Below are positions 16,507-24,250 of a stretch of 64,000 nucleotides of DNA, piece after piece. Made by a program: the position numbers and the translations under genes. The notes under the pieces are model-generated. The model searched no databases, had not been told where the DNA came from, and worked only from the letters and a program-made list of their open reading frames with translations. How positions within the stretch are numbered: position 1 is the stretch's first letter; every line of letters starts with the position of its first letter. This DNA is from Fimenecus sp045545735 (lineage in GTDB: Bacteria > Bacillota > Clostridia > Oscillospirales > Acutalibacteraceae). Location of the stretch: assembly GCA_045545735.1 (NCBI GenBank), contig JAZQBM010000003.1, forward strand, positions 35,133 to 99,132, written 5' to 3'.

Positions 16507-17016
16507 ATGAATAAAAGAAAAACGATGTTTGTAGTGGAATCGGCAATTATTGCGGCAATTTATGCAGGGCTTACCTATTTTGCTGCAGTATTAAATGTGG
16601 CTTATGGTGGGATTCAGTTTAGATTTTCTGAGGCATTGACAATTTTAGCGGTATTCTACCCTGCTGCTATTCCCGGACTTACGATTGGTTGCTTTTTAGG
16701 TAACATTACAAGTCCTTACGGATTAGTTGACATAATCTGCGGAACGTTGGCTACACTTATTGCGGCGGTTTTATCGTGTAAAACACGCAATATTAAGTTT
16801 AAGGATTTGCCACTACTTTCAGCATTGTTCCCTGTAATTTCAAATGCAATTATTGTAGGACTTGAAATTACATTGTTTATGCCTGAGGGCTTTAAGTTTG
16901 AGGCGTTTTTGATTTCCGCTTTACAAGTGGGACTTGGAGAACTTGTAATGTGCTACGGACTTGGAATACCGTTATATAAAGTTATTAAGAGATTGAAATT
17001 AGACAAGAAATTATAA
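16507..17016 (+). CDS. queT: QueT family queuosine-precursor transporter
   Basis: 169 residues from ATG 16507, which follows TGGAGTGATAAA. An upstream in-frame start at 16468 lies inside the pseudoknot and is rejected. The protein is nearly all membrane: five or six helices, with the family segments VAYGGIQFRFSEALTILAVFYP and GCFLGNITSPYGLVDI. QueT proteins import queuosine precursors (preQ0/preQ1 or queuine), used to modify the wobble base of GUN tRNAs; some act as ECF S-components. No energy-coupling module is nearby. A preQ1-like pseudoknot covers its ribosome binding site, so repression by preQ1 is likely. Confidence 0.88.
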   Translation: MNKRKTMFVVESAIIAAIYAGLTYFAAVLNVAYGGIQFRFSEALTILAVFYPAAIPGLTIGCFLGNITSPYGLVDIICGTLATLIAAVLSCKTRNIKFKDLPLLSALFPVISNAIIVGLEITLFMPEGFKFEAFLISALQVGLGELVMCYGLGIPLYKVIKRLKLDKKL

Positions 17017-17020
17017 AAAT

Positions 17021-17056
17021 AGCGTGATAGCCAATTGGTTATCACGCTTGTTTTTT
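17021..17056 (+). terminator. Terminator of queT
   Basis: AGCGTGATA and TATCACGCT form a 9-bp stem followed by a T-run that reaches the stop codon of the convergent hemolysin III gene. Confidence 0.85.
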
Positions 17057-17723
17057 ATATAAAAACATATAAGTATAATCCGAGGAAATGAAGTAATGCA
17101 CCGAGGATTATAAAAATATGGAAAACGGCGTGGATAAATTTTTTCTTTCGCCCTATGCCGTAAAGGATTGCACCAACTGTGTAGGCTATTCCGCCTGCAA
17201 TCATTAAGAATATTGCTGTTGGTGTAAAGTGATTCCACAACACGAAAACTGTTGCAAATGATGACCACCCAATTACCATATACAAGACCATCTGAATGAC
17301 TTTTGTTTTATTGAACATTGTAAATGTGGTTACAACGGCAGTTATTGCGGCTACCCAACAGGCAATAAGCAAGCCATAAGCCATTATGGGTTTAATTGGG
17401 GCTACTGCCAGCACCATATAAGGTGTAATTGTACCGACAATCATAAAGTTAATCATTGCATGGTCAATTACTCGCATTACTTTTTTTGCATTGTTTGGAC
17501 GTAATGCGTGATAAACTGATGAGCAAACAAATACGGTGAGCATTGTTATACCATAAACAAGGCTTAACAGTATATAGTCAGTGCGTCCAAGTTTAATTCC
17601 TCGACTAATACAAAGAATTGTTGCGACAATGGCAAATACTGCACCGAATATATGTGTTATAGAATTTACCCAATCTTCTTTTCTTGAATAATCCACAAGT
17701 TTTATTGAATCTAATCTGCTCAT
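17055..17723 (-). CDS. Hemolysin III family (YplQ/YqfA-like) membrane protein
   Basis: 222 residues from ATG 17723, preceded by CAGGTGAT. A longer frame to 17813 runs back through the dnaJ terminator and is rejected. Seven membrane helices and the family residues EDWVNSITHIFGAVFA, SSVYHAL, IDHAMINFMIVGTITPYM and a C-terminal HAVFHIFIILGALLHF are visible. The conserved His/Asp/Ser residues are those of the PAQR-like hydrolase fold, which binds zinc. Despite the name, haemolysis is not its established function; roles in membrane homeostasis are proposed. It lies downstream of dnaJ, separated by a terminator. Confidence 0.85.
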   Translation of the reverse strand: MSRLDSIKLVDYSRKEDWVNSITHIFGAVFAIVATILCISRGIKLGRTDYILLSLVYGITMLTVFVCSSVYHALRPNNAKKVMRVIDHAMINFMIVGTITPYMVLAVAPIKPIMAYGLLIACWVAAITAVVTTFTMFNKTKVIQMVLYMVIGWSSFATVFVLWNHFTPTAIFLMIAGGIAYTVGAILYGIGRKKKFIHAVFHIFIILGALLHFLGLYLYVFI

Positions 17724-17786
17724 AATATCACCTGAATACATATTACTATTATTGGTTTTAATTTGCAAGATATTATGATAAAAAAC

Positions 17787-17806
17787 GGCGGGGTCAAGAC
17801 CCCGCC
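17787..17806 (-). terminator. Terminator of dnaJ; copy of the GGCGGGGT repeat
   Basis: GGCGGGGTCAAGACCCCGCC is a near-perfect palindrome, with a T-run on the minus strand. The same 20-mer recurs at 31828 and variants occur at 36581 and 42718, always just after a minus-strand gene. Confidence 0.85.
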
Positions 17807-17819
17807 TTACCATTATATA

Positions 17820-18971
17820 CTATTTTTTCTTTTTACCGAAAAAACCTTTTTTCTCATCGTTGAGACCGTCAGCAACGCCAAATTCAAGAGCAAGTTGTTT
17901 AATCAATTCACTTTGTTTATCGGTAAGTTTCTTTGGAATATCAACGATAATGCGTACAAGTTGGTCACCTTTACCCATTCCGCTACGGCTTTGAATACCA
18001 CGTCCTCGAAGTTTGAAAACATCGCCCGGCTGTGTACCTGCAGGAACGTTATATTCAACCTTGCCGTCAAGGGTTGGCACCTGAATTGTGCAGCCTAAAG
18101 TTACTTGCATAAATGTAAGATGCACATCACACCACACATTATAGCCGTCACGCTCAAAAATAGGATGTGGACGAACATTAACAACAATATTAAGGTCACC
18201 TGAAGGTCCACCATTAACGCCTTTATTACCCTGACCGCGAACTGTAAGTATTTGACGGTCATCTACGCCTGCAGGAATATTGATATCAAGTTTTGCACTC
18301 TTGCGGACACGACCTGCACCGTTACACTTTTTACAGGGATTTTCAATAATTGTTCCTCTGCCGTTACAACGAGAACAAGGTTTTGATGACTGAATTACGC
18401 CGAAAGGTGTTCTTTGCTGAACTGTTACCTGACCGCGACCGTTACATTCAGGACAAGTTTTTGGTGAATGACCATTTTGACAACCGTTACCGTGACACTC
18501 GTCACAAGTTTCAATACGCATTGTATCAATTGAACGGGCACAGCCTTTTGCAGCCTCTTCAAATGAAATTGTAACGCTTGCCTGAGTATCACTACCGCGT
18601 TGTGGTGCATTTGGATTTGCACGACCACCACCAAATCCGCCACCGAAACCGTTGCCGAATATTGAGCCGAAAATGTCGCCTAAATCGAAATCCATTCCTC
18701 CAAAGCCACCGCCGTAGCCGCCACTGCCTGCACCGTAGTTAGGGTCAACACCTGCGTGACCAAATTGGTCATAGCGTGCTTTTTTCTCGCTGTCAGAAAG
18801 AATTTCATAGGCTTCATTTGCCTCTTTGAACTTTTCTTCTGCTTCTTTATTATTAGGGTTTAAGTCGGGATGATATTTTTTAGCGGCTTTTCGGTACGCT
18901 TTTTTAATTTCATCATCTGACGCCGATTTGTCAACGCCAAGCACCTCATAATAATCTCTTTTTTCTGCCAT
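17820..18971 (-). CDS. dnaJ: Chaperone protein DnaJ
   Basis: 383 residues from ATG 18971, preceded by TTGGAGATACTT; nine extra upstream codons to 18998 are not DnaJ-like. The J domain has the HPD tripeptide (KYHPDLNP) that stimulates DnaK ATPase. A Gly/Phe-rich linker (about 76-120) follows. Four zinc-binding CxxCxGxG-type repeats are seen: CDECHGNGC, CPECNGRG, CSRCNGRG, CKKCNGAG. The C-terminal client-binding domains follow, ending in KKGFFGKKKK. It is the last gene of hrcA-grpE-dnaK-dnaJ and should follow HrcA/CIRCE control. Confidence 0.98.
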   Translation of the reverse strand: MAEKRDYYEVLGVDKSASDDEIKKAYRKAAKKYHPDLNPNNKEAEEKFKEANEAYEILSDSEKKARYDQFGHAGVDPNYGAGSGGYGGGFGGMDFDLGDIFGSIFGNGFGGGFGGGRANPNAPQRGSDTQASVTISFEEAAKGCARSIDTMRIETCDECHGNGCQNGHSPKTCPECNGRGQVTVQQRTPFGVIQSSKPCSRCNGRGTIIENPCKKCNGAGRVRKSAKLDINIPAGVDDRQILTVRGQGNKGVNGGPSGDLNIVVNVRPHPIFERDGYNVWCDVHLTFMQVTLGCTIQVPTLDGKVEYNVPAGTQPGDVFKLRGRGIQSRSGMGKGDQLVRIIVDIPKKLTDKQSELIKQLALEFGVADGLNDEKKGFFGKKKK

Positions 18972-19037
18972 AAGTATCTCCAAATAATACGGATTCACGG
19001 ACAGGTCTTGATGACCTGCCCGTTATTTTAGGTTTAA

Positions 19038-20882
19038 TTATTCAACGTCTTTAAAGTCTGCATCATAATAGCCATCGCCATTAGGTGCTGCACCTGCATT
19101 TGGGTCATAACCTGCACCCGCACCTGCGTCTGCACCGCCTTGAGCAGCCTGAGCCTGCTTATAGAGTTCTTCTGAAATCTTGTAGAAAGCCTGTGTAAGT
19201 TCTTCCTGTTTTGATTTGATAAGGTCAATATCTTCGCCCTTTAGTGCTTCTTTAAGTGCATCAAGTTTGCCCTGAATTTCTGTCTTATCGTTTTCAGGAA
19301 TTTTGTCGCCTTCATCTGCAAGGATTTTTTCAACCTGATATACCATTTGGTCAGCAGCATTTCTTGTGTCAACTGCTTCTTTGCGTTTCTTATCTTCTTC
19401 AGCAAACTTTTCAGCATCCTGAACTGCTTTTTCAATATCTTCTTTTGACATATTTGTTGAAGATGTAATTGAAATTGACTGTTCTTTGTTTGTGCCAAGG
19501 TCTTTTGCAGAAACATTTACGATACCGTTAGCGTCGATATCAAATGTAACTTCAATCTGTGGCACACCGCGACGTGCAGGAAGAATACCGTCAAGGTGGA
19601 AAATACCGAGAGTTTTATTATCTCTTGCAAATTCTCTTTCACCTTGAAGAACGTGAACTTCAACAGATGTTTGATTATCAGCAGCAGTTGAGAAAATCTG
19701 GCTCTTCTTAGTAGGAATTGTTGTATTTCTTTCGATAATCTTTGTGCTTACGCCACCCATTGTTTCGATACCAAGTGAAAGTGGAGTAACGTCGAGGAGA
19801 AGAAGTCCTTCAACTTCACCACCAAGAACACCACCCTGAATTGCAGCACCAACTGCAACACATTCGTCAGGGTTAATGCCTTTGAATGGCTCTTTACCTG
19901 TATATTTCTTAACTGCTTCCTGAACTGCAGGAATTCTTGAAGAACCACCAACCATAAGGATTTTATTAAGCTGTGATGGCTGAAGTCCTGAGTCTGAAAG
20001 TGCCTGACGAACAGGTCCCATTGTTGCTTCAACAAGGTCTGCTGTCATTTCATTGAACTTTGCTCTTGTAAGAGTTGTTTCAAGGTGCTTTGGTCCTGTT
20101 GCATCTGCTGTGATGAATGGAAGACTAATTTGTGATGTTGTTACACCTGAAAGTTCAATCTTTGCTTTTTCTGCTGCTTCTTTAAGACGCTGCATAGCCA
20201 TTTTATCATTACGAAGGTCTACACCCTGTTCTTTCTTGAACTCATCAGCAAGCCAATCAATAATCTTCTGGTCAAAGTCGTCACCGCCAAGACGGTTGTT
20301 ACCTGCTGTTGCAAGAACTTCCTGAACACCATCGCCCATTTCAATAATTGAAACGTCGAATGTACCACCGCCAAGGTCGTAAACCATAACTTTTTGGTCT
20401 TCTTCCTTGTCGATACCATAAGCAAGAGCTGCTGCTGTTGGCTCATTAATTATTCTCTTAACATCAAGACCTGCGATTTTACCTGCGTCTTTTGTTGCTT
20501 GACGCTGTGAGTCTGTGAAGTATGCAGGAACTGTAATAACTGCCTCAGTTACAGGAGCACCAAGATAAGCTTCTGCATCTGCCTTAAGTTTCTGAAGTGT
20601 CATTGCAGAGATTTCTTGTGGAGTGTAATCTTTGCCGTCAATGTTTACCTTATAGTCAGTACCCATATGTCTTTTGATTGATGAGATTGTTCTGTCAGGG
20701 TTTGTAATAGCCTGTCTTTTTGCTACCTGACCAACCATTCTTTCGCCTGTTTTTGAGAATGCTACAACTGATGGAGTTGTTCTAGCACCTTCAGCGTTAG
20801 CGATAACTACAGGCTCGCCACCTTCGATTACTGATACGCATGAGTTTGTTGTACCTAAGTCGATACCAATTACTTTTGCCAT
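19038..20882 (-). CDS. dnaK: Chaperone protein DnaK (Hsp70)
   Basis: 614 residues. The ATPase domain begins MAKVIGIDLGTTNSCVSV and has the phosphate-binding VYDLGGGTFDVSI. The conserved linker LLLLDVTPLSL leads into the substrate-binding domain, and the lid ends in an Ala/Gly-rich tail with ...YYDADFKDVE. DnaK cycles client proteins with DnaJ and GrpE, both encoded alongside. It lies 48 bp downstream of grpE, with an AGGAGG ribosome binding site. Confidence 0.99.
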   Translation of the reverse strand: MAKVIGIDLGTTNSCVSVIEGGEPVVIANAEGARTTPSVVAFSKTGERMVGQVAKRQAITNPDRTISSIKRHMGTDYKVNIDGKDYTPQEISAMTLQKLKADAEAYLGAPVTEAVITVPAYFTDSQRQATKDAGKIAGLDVKRIINEPTAAALAYGIDKEEDQKVMVYDLGGGTFDVSIIEMGDGVQEVLATAGNNRLGGDDFDQKIIDWLADEFKKEQGVDLRNDKMAMQRLKEAAEKAKIELSGVTTSQISLPFITADATGPKHLETTLTRAKFNEMTADLVEATMGPVRQALSDSGLQPSQLNKILMVGGSSRIPAVQEAVKKYTGKEPFKGINPDECVAVGAAIQGGVLGGEVEGLLLLDVTPLSLGIETMGGVSTKIIERNTTIPTKKSQIFSTAADNQTSVEVHVLQGEREFARDNKTLGIFHLDGILPARRGVPQIEVTFDIDANGIVNVSAKDLGTNKEQSISITSSTNMSKEDIEKAVQDAEKFAEEDKKRKEAVDTRNAADQMVYQVEKILADEGDKIPENDKTEIQGKLDALKEALKGEDIDLIKSKQEELTQAFYKISEELYKQAQAAQGGADAGAGAGYDPNAGAAPNGDGYYDADFKDVE

Positions 20883-20930
20883 AAATTTATTCCTCCTAAT
20901 AGGTTCTTTATATTATTATTGACTGATTTC

Positions 20931-21437
20931 TCAGTTTACTACCTTAACGATTGCTGGGCGGATTACTCTGTCACCCATTTTGTACCCCGTTGAAAATACA
21001 TCTGAAATGGTGTTTTCGGGAAGTTCTTCATCTTCACCATGCATTACTGCGTTGTGAATATTTGGGTCGAATGTTTCGCCTTTTTCGCCGAATGACTCAA
21101 CGCCGAGTTTTTTGAATGTTTCACCGTATTGATTGAAAATCATTTCAATGCCTTTTTTGAATGAGTCAAGGTCAGAAGTCTCTGTACTCATTGCACGAAT
21201 AAAATTATCATATACAGGTAAAAACTCTGCGATTGTGCTTGCTTTTGTATCGCCGTAAGCCATTTCTTTTTCTTTTTGTGAGCGTTTACGGAAATTATCA
21301 TATTCTGCCATTACTCGCAAAAGTTTATCTTTTGTTTCGTTAAGCTCTGCGGTAAGTTTTTCCTCTGCAGTCGGCTCTGCCGTTTCAACTGTTTCTTCAA
21401 CAACTTCTTCAGGTGTTGTATTCTTTTCTTTAGCCAT
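20931..21437 (-). CDS. grpE: Nucleotide exchange factor GrpE
   Basis: 168 residues. An acidic, disordered N-terminus (EEVVEETVETAEPTAEEK) precedes the long dimerising helix (LLRVMAEYDNFRKRSQKEKE) and the C-terminal beta domain with FDPNIHNAVMHGEDEELP and GYKMGDRVIRPAIVKV, the family signature. It drives ADP release from DnaK. Its start lies 1 bp after the hrcA stop, so translation is probably coupled. Confidence 0.98.
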   Translation of the reverse strand: MAKEKNTTPEEVVEETVETAEPTAEEKLTAELNETKDKLLRVMAEYDNFRKRSQKEKEMAYGDTKASTIAEFLPVYDNFIRAMSTETSDLDSFKKGIEMIFNQYGETFKKLGVESFGEKGETFDPNIHNAVMHGEDEELPENTISDVFSTGYKMGDRVIRPAIVKVVN

Positions 21438-21438
21438 T

Positions 21439-22467
21439 TTAATCCTCCAATGTGTCGGACATTATACTGCCCACTATTTCTGTTAAGTATTTAAGACTTG
21501 GAATAAGTCTTGCATAATCTATTCGGGTTGGACCTATAAGTCCTAAAGCACCGCTATCTTTACCGCCAACGGAGTAATGAGAGAAAATAAGGCTTGAATC
21601 CTGCAACTCTCTGTAAAAATTCTCTTTACCGATAAGCACATTTGTATCATTTTCAGTTTTGTGACCTGAAAACAAGTTTGTAAGTGGCTCGCCTCGACGT
21701 AAGAATTCCATCAACTCGTATGCGTTAGGGTAATCTGTGTAATTTAACAGATTTGACTGACCTTCAAGCAATAATTGTGTTTGCTCGGTAAGTTGTGCCA
21801 AATCGGAAAGTGTTACGAGAAGTGGCGAAATCGCAAGGGATTTACTGCCAAGTGAAAGTGCTAATGTTTGAATAAGAGCTATACTCACTTCACTTGCAGA
21901 TTTACCGATAAAATGCTTTGAAACTATATTATAAAATGTTTCTATAAGTTCAAGGTTTAATTCGCTATCTGTTCTGCAAACTCGACTTTTGAGAATTCCT
22001 GATGATGAAAGCATAACCATCATAGCAGTGTGTGTTCCAAGGGGAACGAGCTCTACTCTACGGATTACTGCGTTGTCATCTGACGGAGTTGTTGAAACTA
22101 CTGCACAGTTTGTAAGTTCCGCAAGCACCTGCCCTGCTTGTTCCAAAATCTGTTGTGGCTCACCGCCTGCATCGGAAAGTCGGGCTTCGATAAGTCGTTT
22201 TTCCTGAAGTGGTAACTCGTAACGGTTCATAAGTTTATCAACATAATAGCGGTAACCTAACTGTGATGGAATTCGACCTGCTGATGTATGTGGCTGGTCA
22301 AGAAAACCTAATCGTGAAAGTTCCGCCATCTCGTTACGGATTGTGGCACTTGATACGGGAAGTGACGAGAATTCAAGCAAGGTTTTTGAACCAACAGGCT
22401 CGCCCGTTGCAATATAGCGTTCAACTATAGCGGCAAGAATTCTTTCTTTACGCTCGGAAAGTTGCAT
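21439..22467 (-). CDS. hrcA: Heat-inducible transcription repressor HrcA
   Basis: 342 residues from ATG 22467, behind AGGGGTGATGAG. A 10-codon upstream extension to 22497 would run into the CIRCE operator. The N-terminal winged helix (SERKERILAAIVERYIATGEPVGS, SSATIRNEMAELSRLGFL, PHTSAGRIPSQLGYRYYVD) is typical; GAF-like and insertion domains follow, with GLIGPTRIDYARLIPSLKYL at the C-terminus. It represses its own operon through CIRCE and needs GroEL to fold, which couples it to misfolded protein load. Confidence 0.97.
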   Translation of the reverse strand: MQLSERKERILAAIVERYIATGEPVGSKTLLEFSSLPVSSATIRNEMAELSRLGFLDQPHTSAGRIPSQLGYRYYVDKLMNRYELPLQEKRLIEARLSDAGGEPQQILEQAGQVLAELTNCAVVSTTPSDDNAVIRRVELVPLGTHTAMMVMLSSSGILKSRVCRTDSELNLELIETFYNIVSKHFIGKSASEVSIALIQTLALSLGSKSLAISPLLVTLSDLAQLTEQTQLLLEGQSNLLNYTDYPNAYELMEFLRRGEPLTNLFSGHKTENDTNVLIGKENFYRELQDSSLIFSHYSVGGKDSGALGLIGPTRIDYARLIPSLKYLTEIVGSIMSDTLED

Positions 22468-22490
22468 CTCATCACCCCTTTTTGTGTGGA

Positions 22491-22517
22491 TTAGCACTCT
22501 CGGTATTAGAGTGCTAA
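22491..22517 (-). promoter_or_regulatory. CIRCE operator
   Basis: Perfect TTAGCACTC-N9-GAGTGCTAA, the HrcA binding site, between the promoter and hrcA. Confidence 0.98.
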
Positions 22518-22528
22518 CTCTGTTATAT

Positions 22529-22557
22529 AATATACATTATCTTGTAAAAAATGTCAA
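22529..22557 (-). promoter_or_regulatory. Promoter of hrcA-grpE-dnaK-dnaJ
   Basis: TTGACA (22552-22557) and TATATT (22529-22534), spacing 17 bp, with CIRCE just downstream around the expected transcription start. Confidence 0.8.
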
Positions 22558-22709
22558 GGAAATATTTGTAAATAAATTGTTAAGAATGCAAAATGCAAAA
22601 CGTAAAGTGCAAAATCAATGGTCTGCGACAAAATTTATTGACATTCATAAAATACTATGGTAAGATATGCATAGGCAACATAGGTATTTATTTTAAGGAG
22701 GTATTTTCT

Positions 22710-23036
22710 ATGGCAAAGAACGATTTAATGCACGGCAATACAAGTTTATTGGTGTTGTCACTTATTGAGCAACAAGATATGTATGGTTATCAGATTATCA
22801 AGGAGTTGAAGCGTAAAAGTGAAAATGTTTTTGAATTAAAAGAAGGTTCGCTCTACCCTGTCTTACACGCTCTTGAAAACGAAAAACTTATTACATCTTA
22901 TATTGAGGAAACCGACTCAGCACGCAAACGCAGATATTATAGTATTACCGACAAAGGCAGAAAGGAATTAGCAGATAAAAAGCAAGAATTCTTCACATTC
23001 ACTACCGCTGCAAGAAAAGTATTAAGTTTTGCGTGA
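22710..23036 (+). CDS. PadR family transcriptional regulator
   Basis: 108 residues from ATG 22710 behind AAGGAGG; the frame is open further upstream but without PadR similarity. The winged helix shows LLVLSLIEQQDMYGYQIIKEL, the EGSLYPVLHALE recognition segment, and RRYYSITDKGRKEL in the wing. PadR proteins bind their own promoter and respond to small molecules or envelope stress. It lies 13 bp upstream of a membrane protein with which it forms the common PadR/permease-prefix two-gene unit. Confidence 0.93.
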   Translation: MAKNDLMHGNTSLLVLSLIEQQDMYGYQIIKELKRKSENVFELKEGSLYPVLHALENEKLITSYIEETDSARKRRYYSITDKGRKELADKKQEFFTFTTAARKVLSFA

Positions 23037-23049
23037 GGTGGTGTAAAAA

Positions 23050-23916
23050 ATGAAAGAACTCAAAGATTTTAATACTGAAAAAAGTATTTATATAGGCAAA
23101 GTATTAAATCATATTCATTATAAAAAACTACACTCTAGAATTTATGAAGAAATTTCAAACCATATGGACGATATGTATGAGGATTTTAGTAGCACTTGTG
23201 ATGATGAAGCCGAAATCACAAGAAAAGTTCTTGAAGAAATGGGAAATCCCTATGCATTAGGGCAACAACTTAAAGCAGCTAACAAATCAAAACTATTTTG
23301 GGCAAAAACATTCAAAATTATATTGGTATTAGCCATTATTCCCGTTTTAATTTCATGTGTATCTGTTGGAATATTCATAATAGACGAAGTAATGGTTTAT
23401 TTTCAAGCAAAAGATGTCGCAACGATTGAAACACAAATTAGTGAACAGTGCAACTATGGTGAGCCCGTTCGTTTGCTAACCGAAATTGAAAGCAACGGAT
23501 TTTTATACAAGTTTTATGTCCCCCAAAAACAAAATGAGGACAACTTTAAGGTATTTTACGCAAAATCCATTAAAATTTTTGGAATAAGTACAAAAAATAG
23601 GTTCGGCGAATATGGTGGTGGTCACATGGGCAACTCATCAAGAAGTACAGACGCTGTTCTTTTGATAACAGAAGGCATACCAAGCTCCGATTATGATTGT
23701 CTATATTTCTTTTCAAAATCTTATGACACAAAATACATAAAAATATATTATGAACCTTTTTTAGACAACAACGTAGAACCATATTGGAGTGACTATATTG
23801 AAATACCACAGAATGGTACAACAGATAACCCCAAGTGGCTACTTATTGAATGTCCAGATGGTTATCAATGGAACAACTATGAAGAATTTAACGAGAACAA
23901 AGAACCGATTGATTAA
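23050..23916 (+). CDS. PadR-linked membrane protein with DUF1700/permease-prefix-like N-terminus
   Basis: 288 residues. The N-terminal 75 residues (YIGKVLNHIHYKKLHSRIYEEI, followed by a helix with EMGNPYALGQQL) resemble the helical domain paired with PadR regulators. One membrane helix lies at about 93-118, followed by some 170 residues outside the membrane without a motif I know. Proteins of this layout may work as partners or sensors for the PadR regulator, but no function is proven. A terminator was not seen directly behind it; the thrS promoter follows within 10 bp. Confidence 0.7.
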   Translation: MKELKDFNTEKSIYIGKVLNHIHYKKLHSRIYEEISNHMDDMYEDFSSTCDDEAEITRKVLEEMGNPYALGQQLKAANKSKLFWAKTFKIILVLAIIPVLISCVSVGIFIIDEVMVYFQAKDVATIETQISEQCNYGEPVRLLTEIESNGFLYKFYVPQKQNEDNFKVFYAKSIKIFGISTKNRFGEYGGGHMGNSSRSTDAVLLITEGIPSSDYDCLYFFSKSYDTKYIKIYYEPFLDNNVEPYWSDYIEIPQNGTTDNPKWLLIECPDGYQWNNYEEFNENKEPID

Positions 23917-23924
23917 AAATACAG

Positions 23925-23953
23925 TTGACAATGCGTTAAAATAAGTATAAAAT
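23925..23953 (+). promoter_or_regulatory. Promoter of the thrS T-box transcript
   Basis: TTGACA (23925-23930) and TAAAAT (23948-23953), spacing 17 bp. Confidence 0.8.
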
Positions 23954-23964
23954 ATATACATATT

Positions 23965-24220
23965 TGTAAAGCGTTGAGAAAGAACGACGGGCAAGTTAAA
24001 CTTTCAGAGAGATTTCGGTTGGTGTGAGAAATCAGTTTGGTGCTCCGAGACCACTTTCGAGCGTCGGTGAAAACATATTTATATGATTAAGCCGTACCGT
24101 ATGACTGCGTTAAAGTCGTTTGAGTGGCGGAATATTTATATTTCGCAATGCGGGTGGAACCGTGGAATGTTGTTTTTATAGCATTTCATCCTGTTTTATG
24201 GATGGAATGCTTTTTTATTT
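23965..24220 (+). promoter_or_regulatory. T-box leader, threonine specific
   Basis: Stem I starts near GAGAAAGAACGAC. The specifier loop appears to present ACC (24050-24052, Thr) followed by A. The T-box core GGGTGGAACCG lies at 24151-24161. The terminator GCATTTCATCC / GGATGGAATGC with a T-run is at 24181-24220. Uncharged tRNA-Thr would stabilise the antiterminator and turn on thrS. Confidence 0.92.
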
Positions 24221-24250
24221 ATGTATATAATGTAAAGGAGATATATTACT

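Noticed and set aside
23917..24250. A frame within the region before thrS
   Set aside because: The sequence is fully explained by promoter, T-box and terminator.
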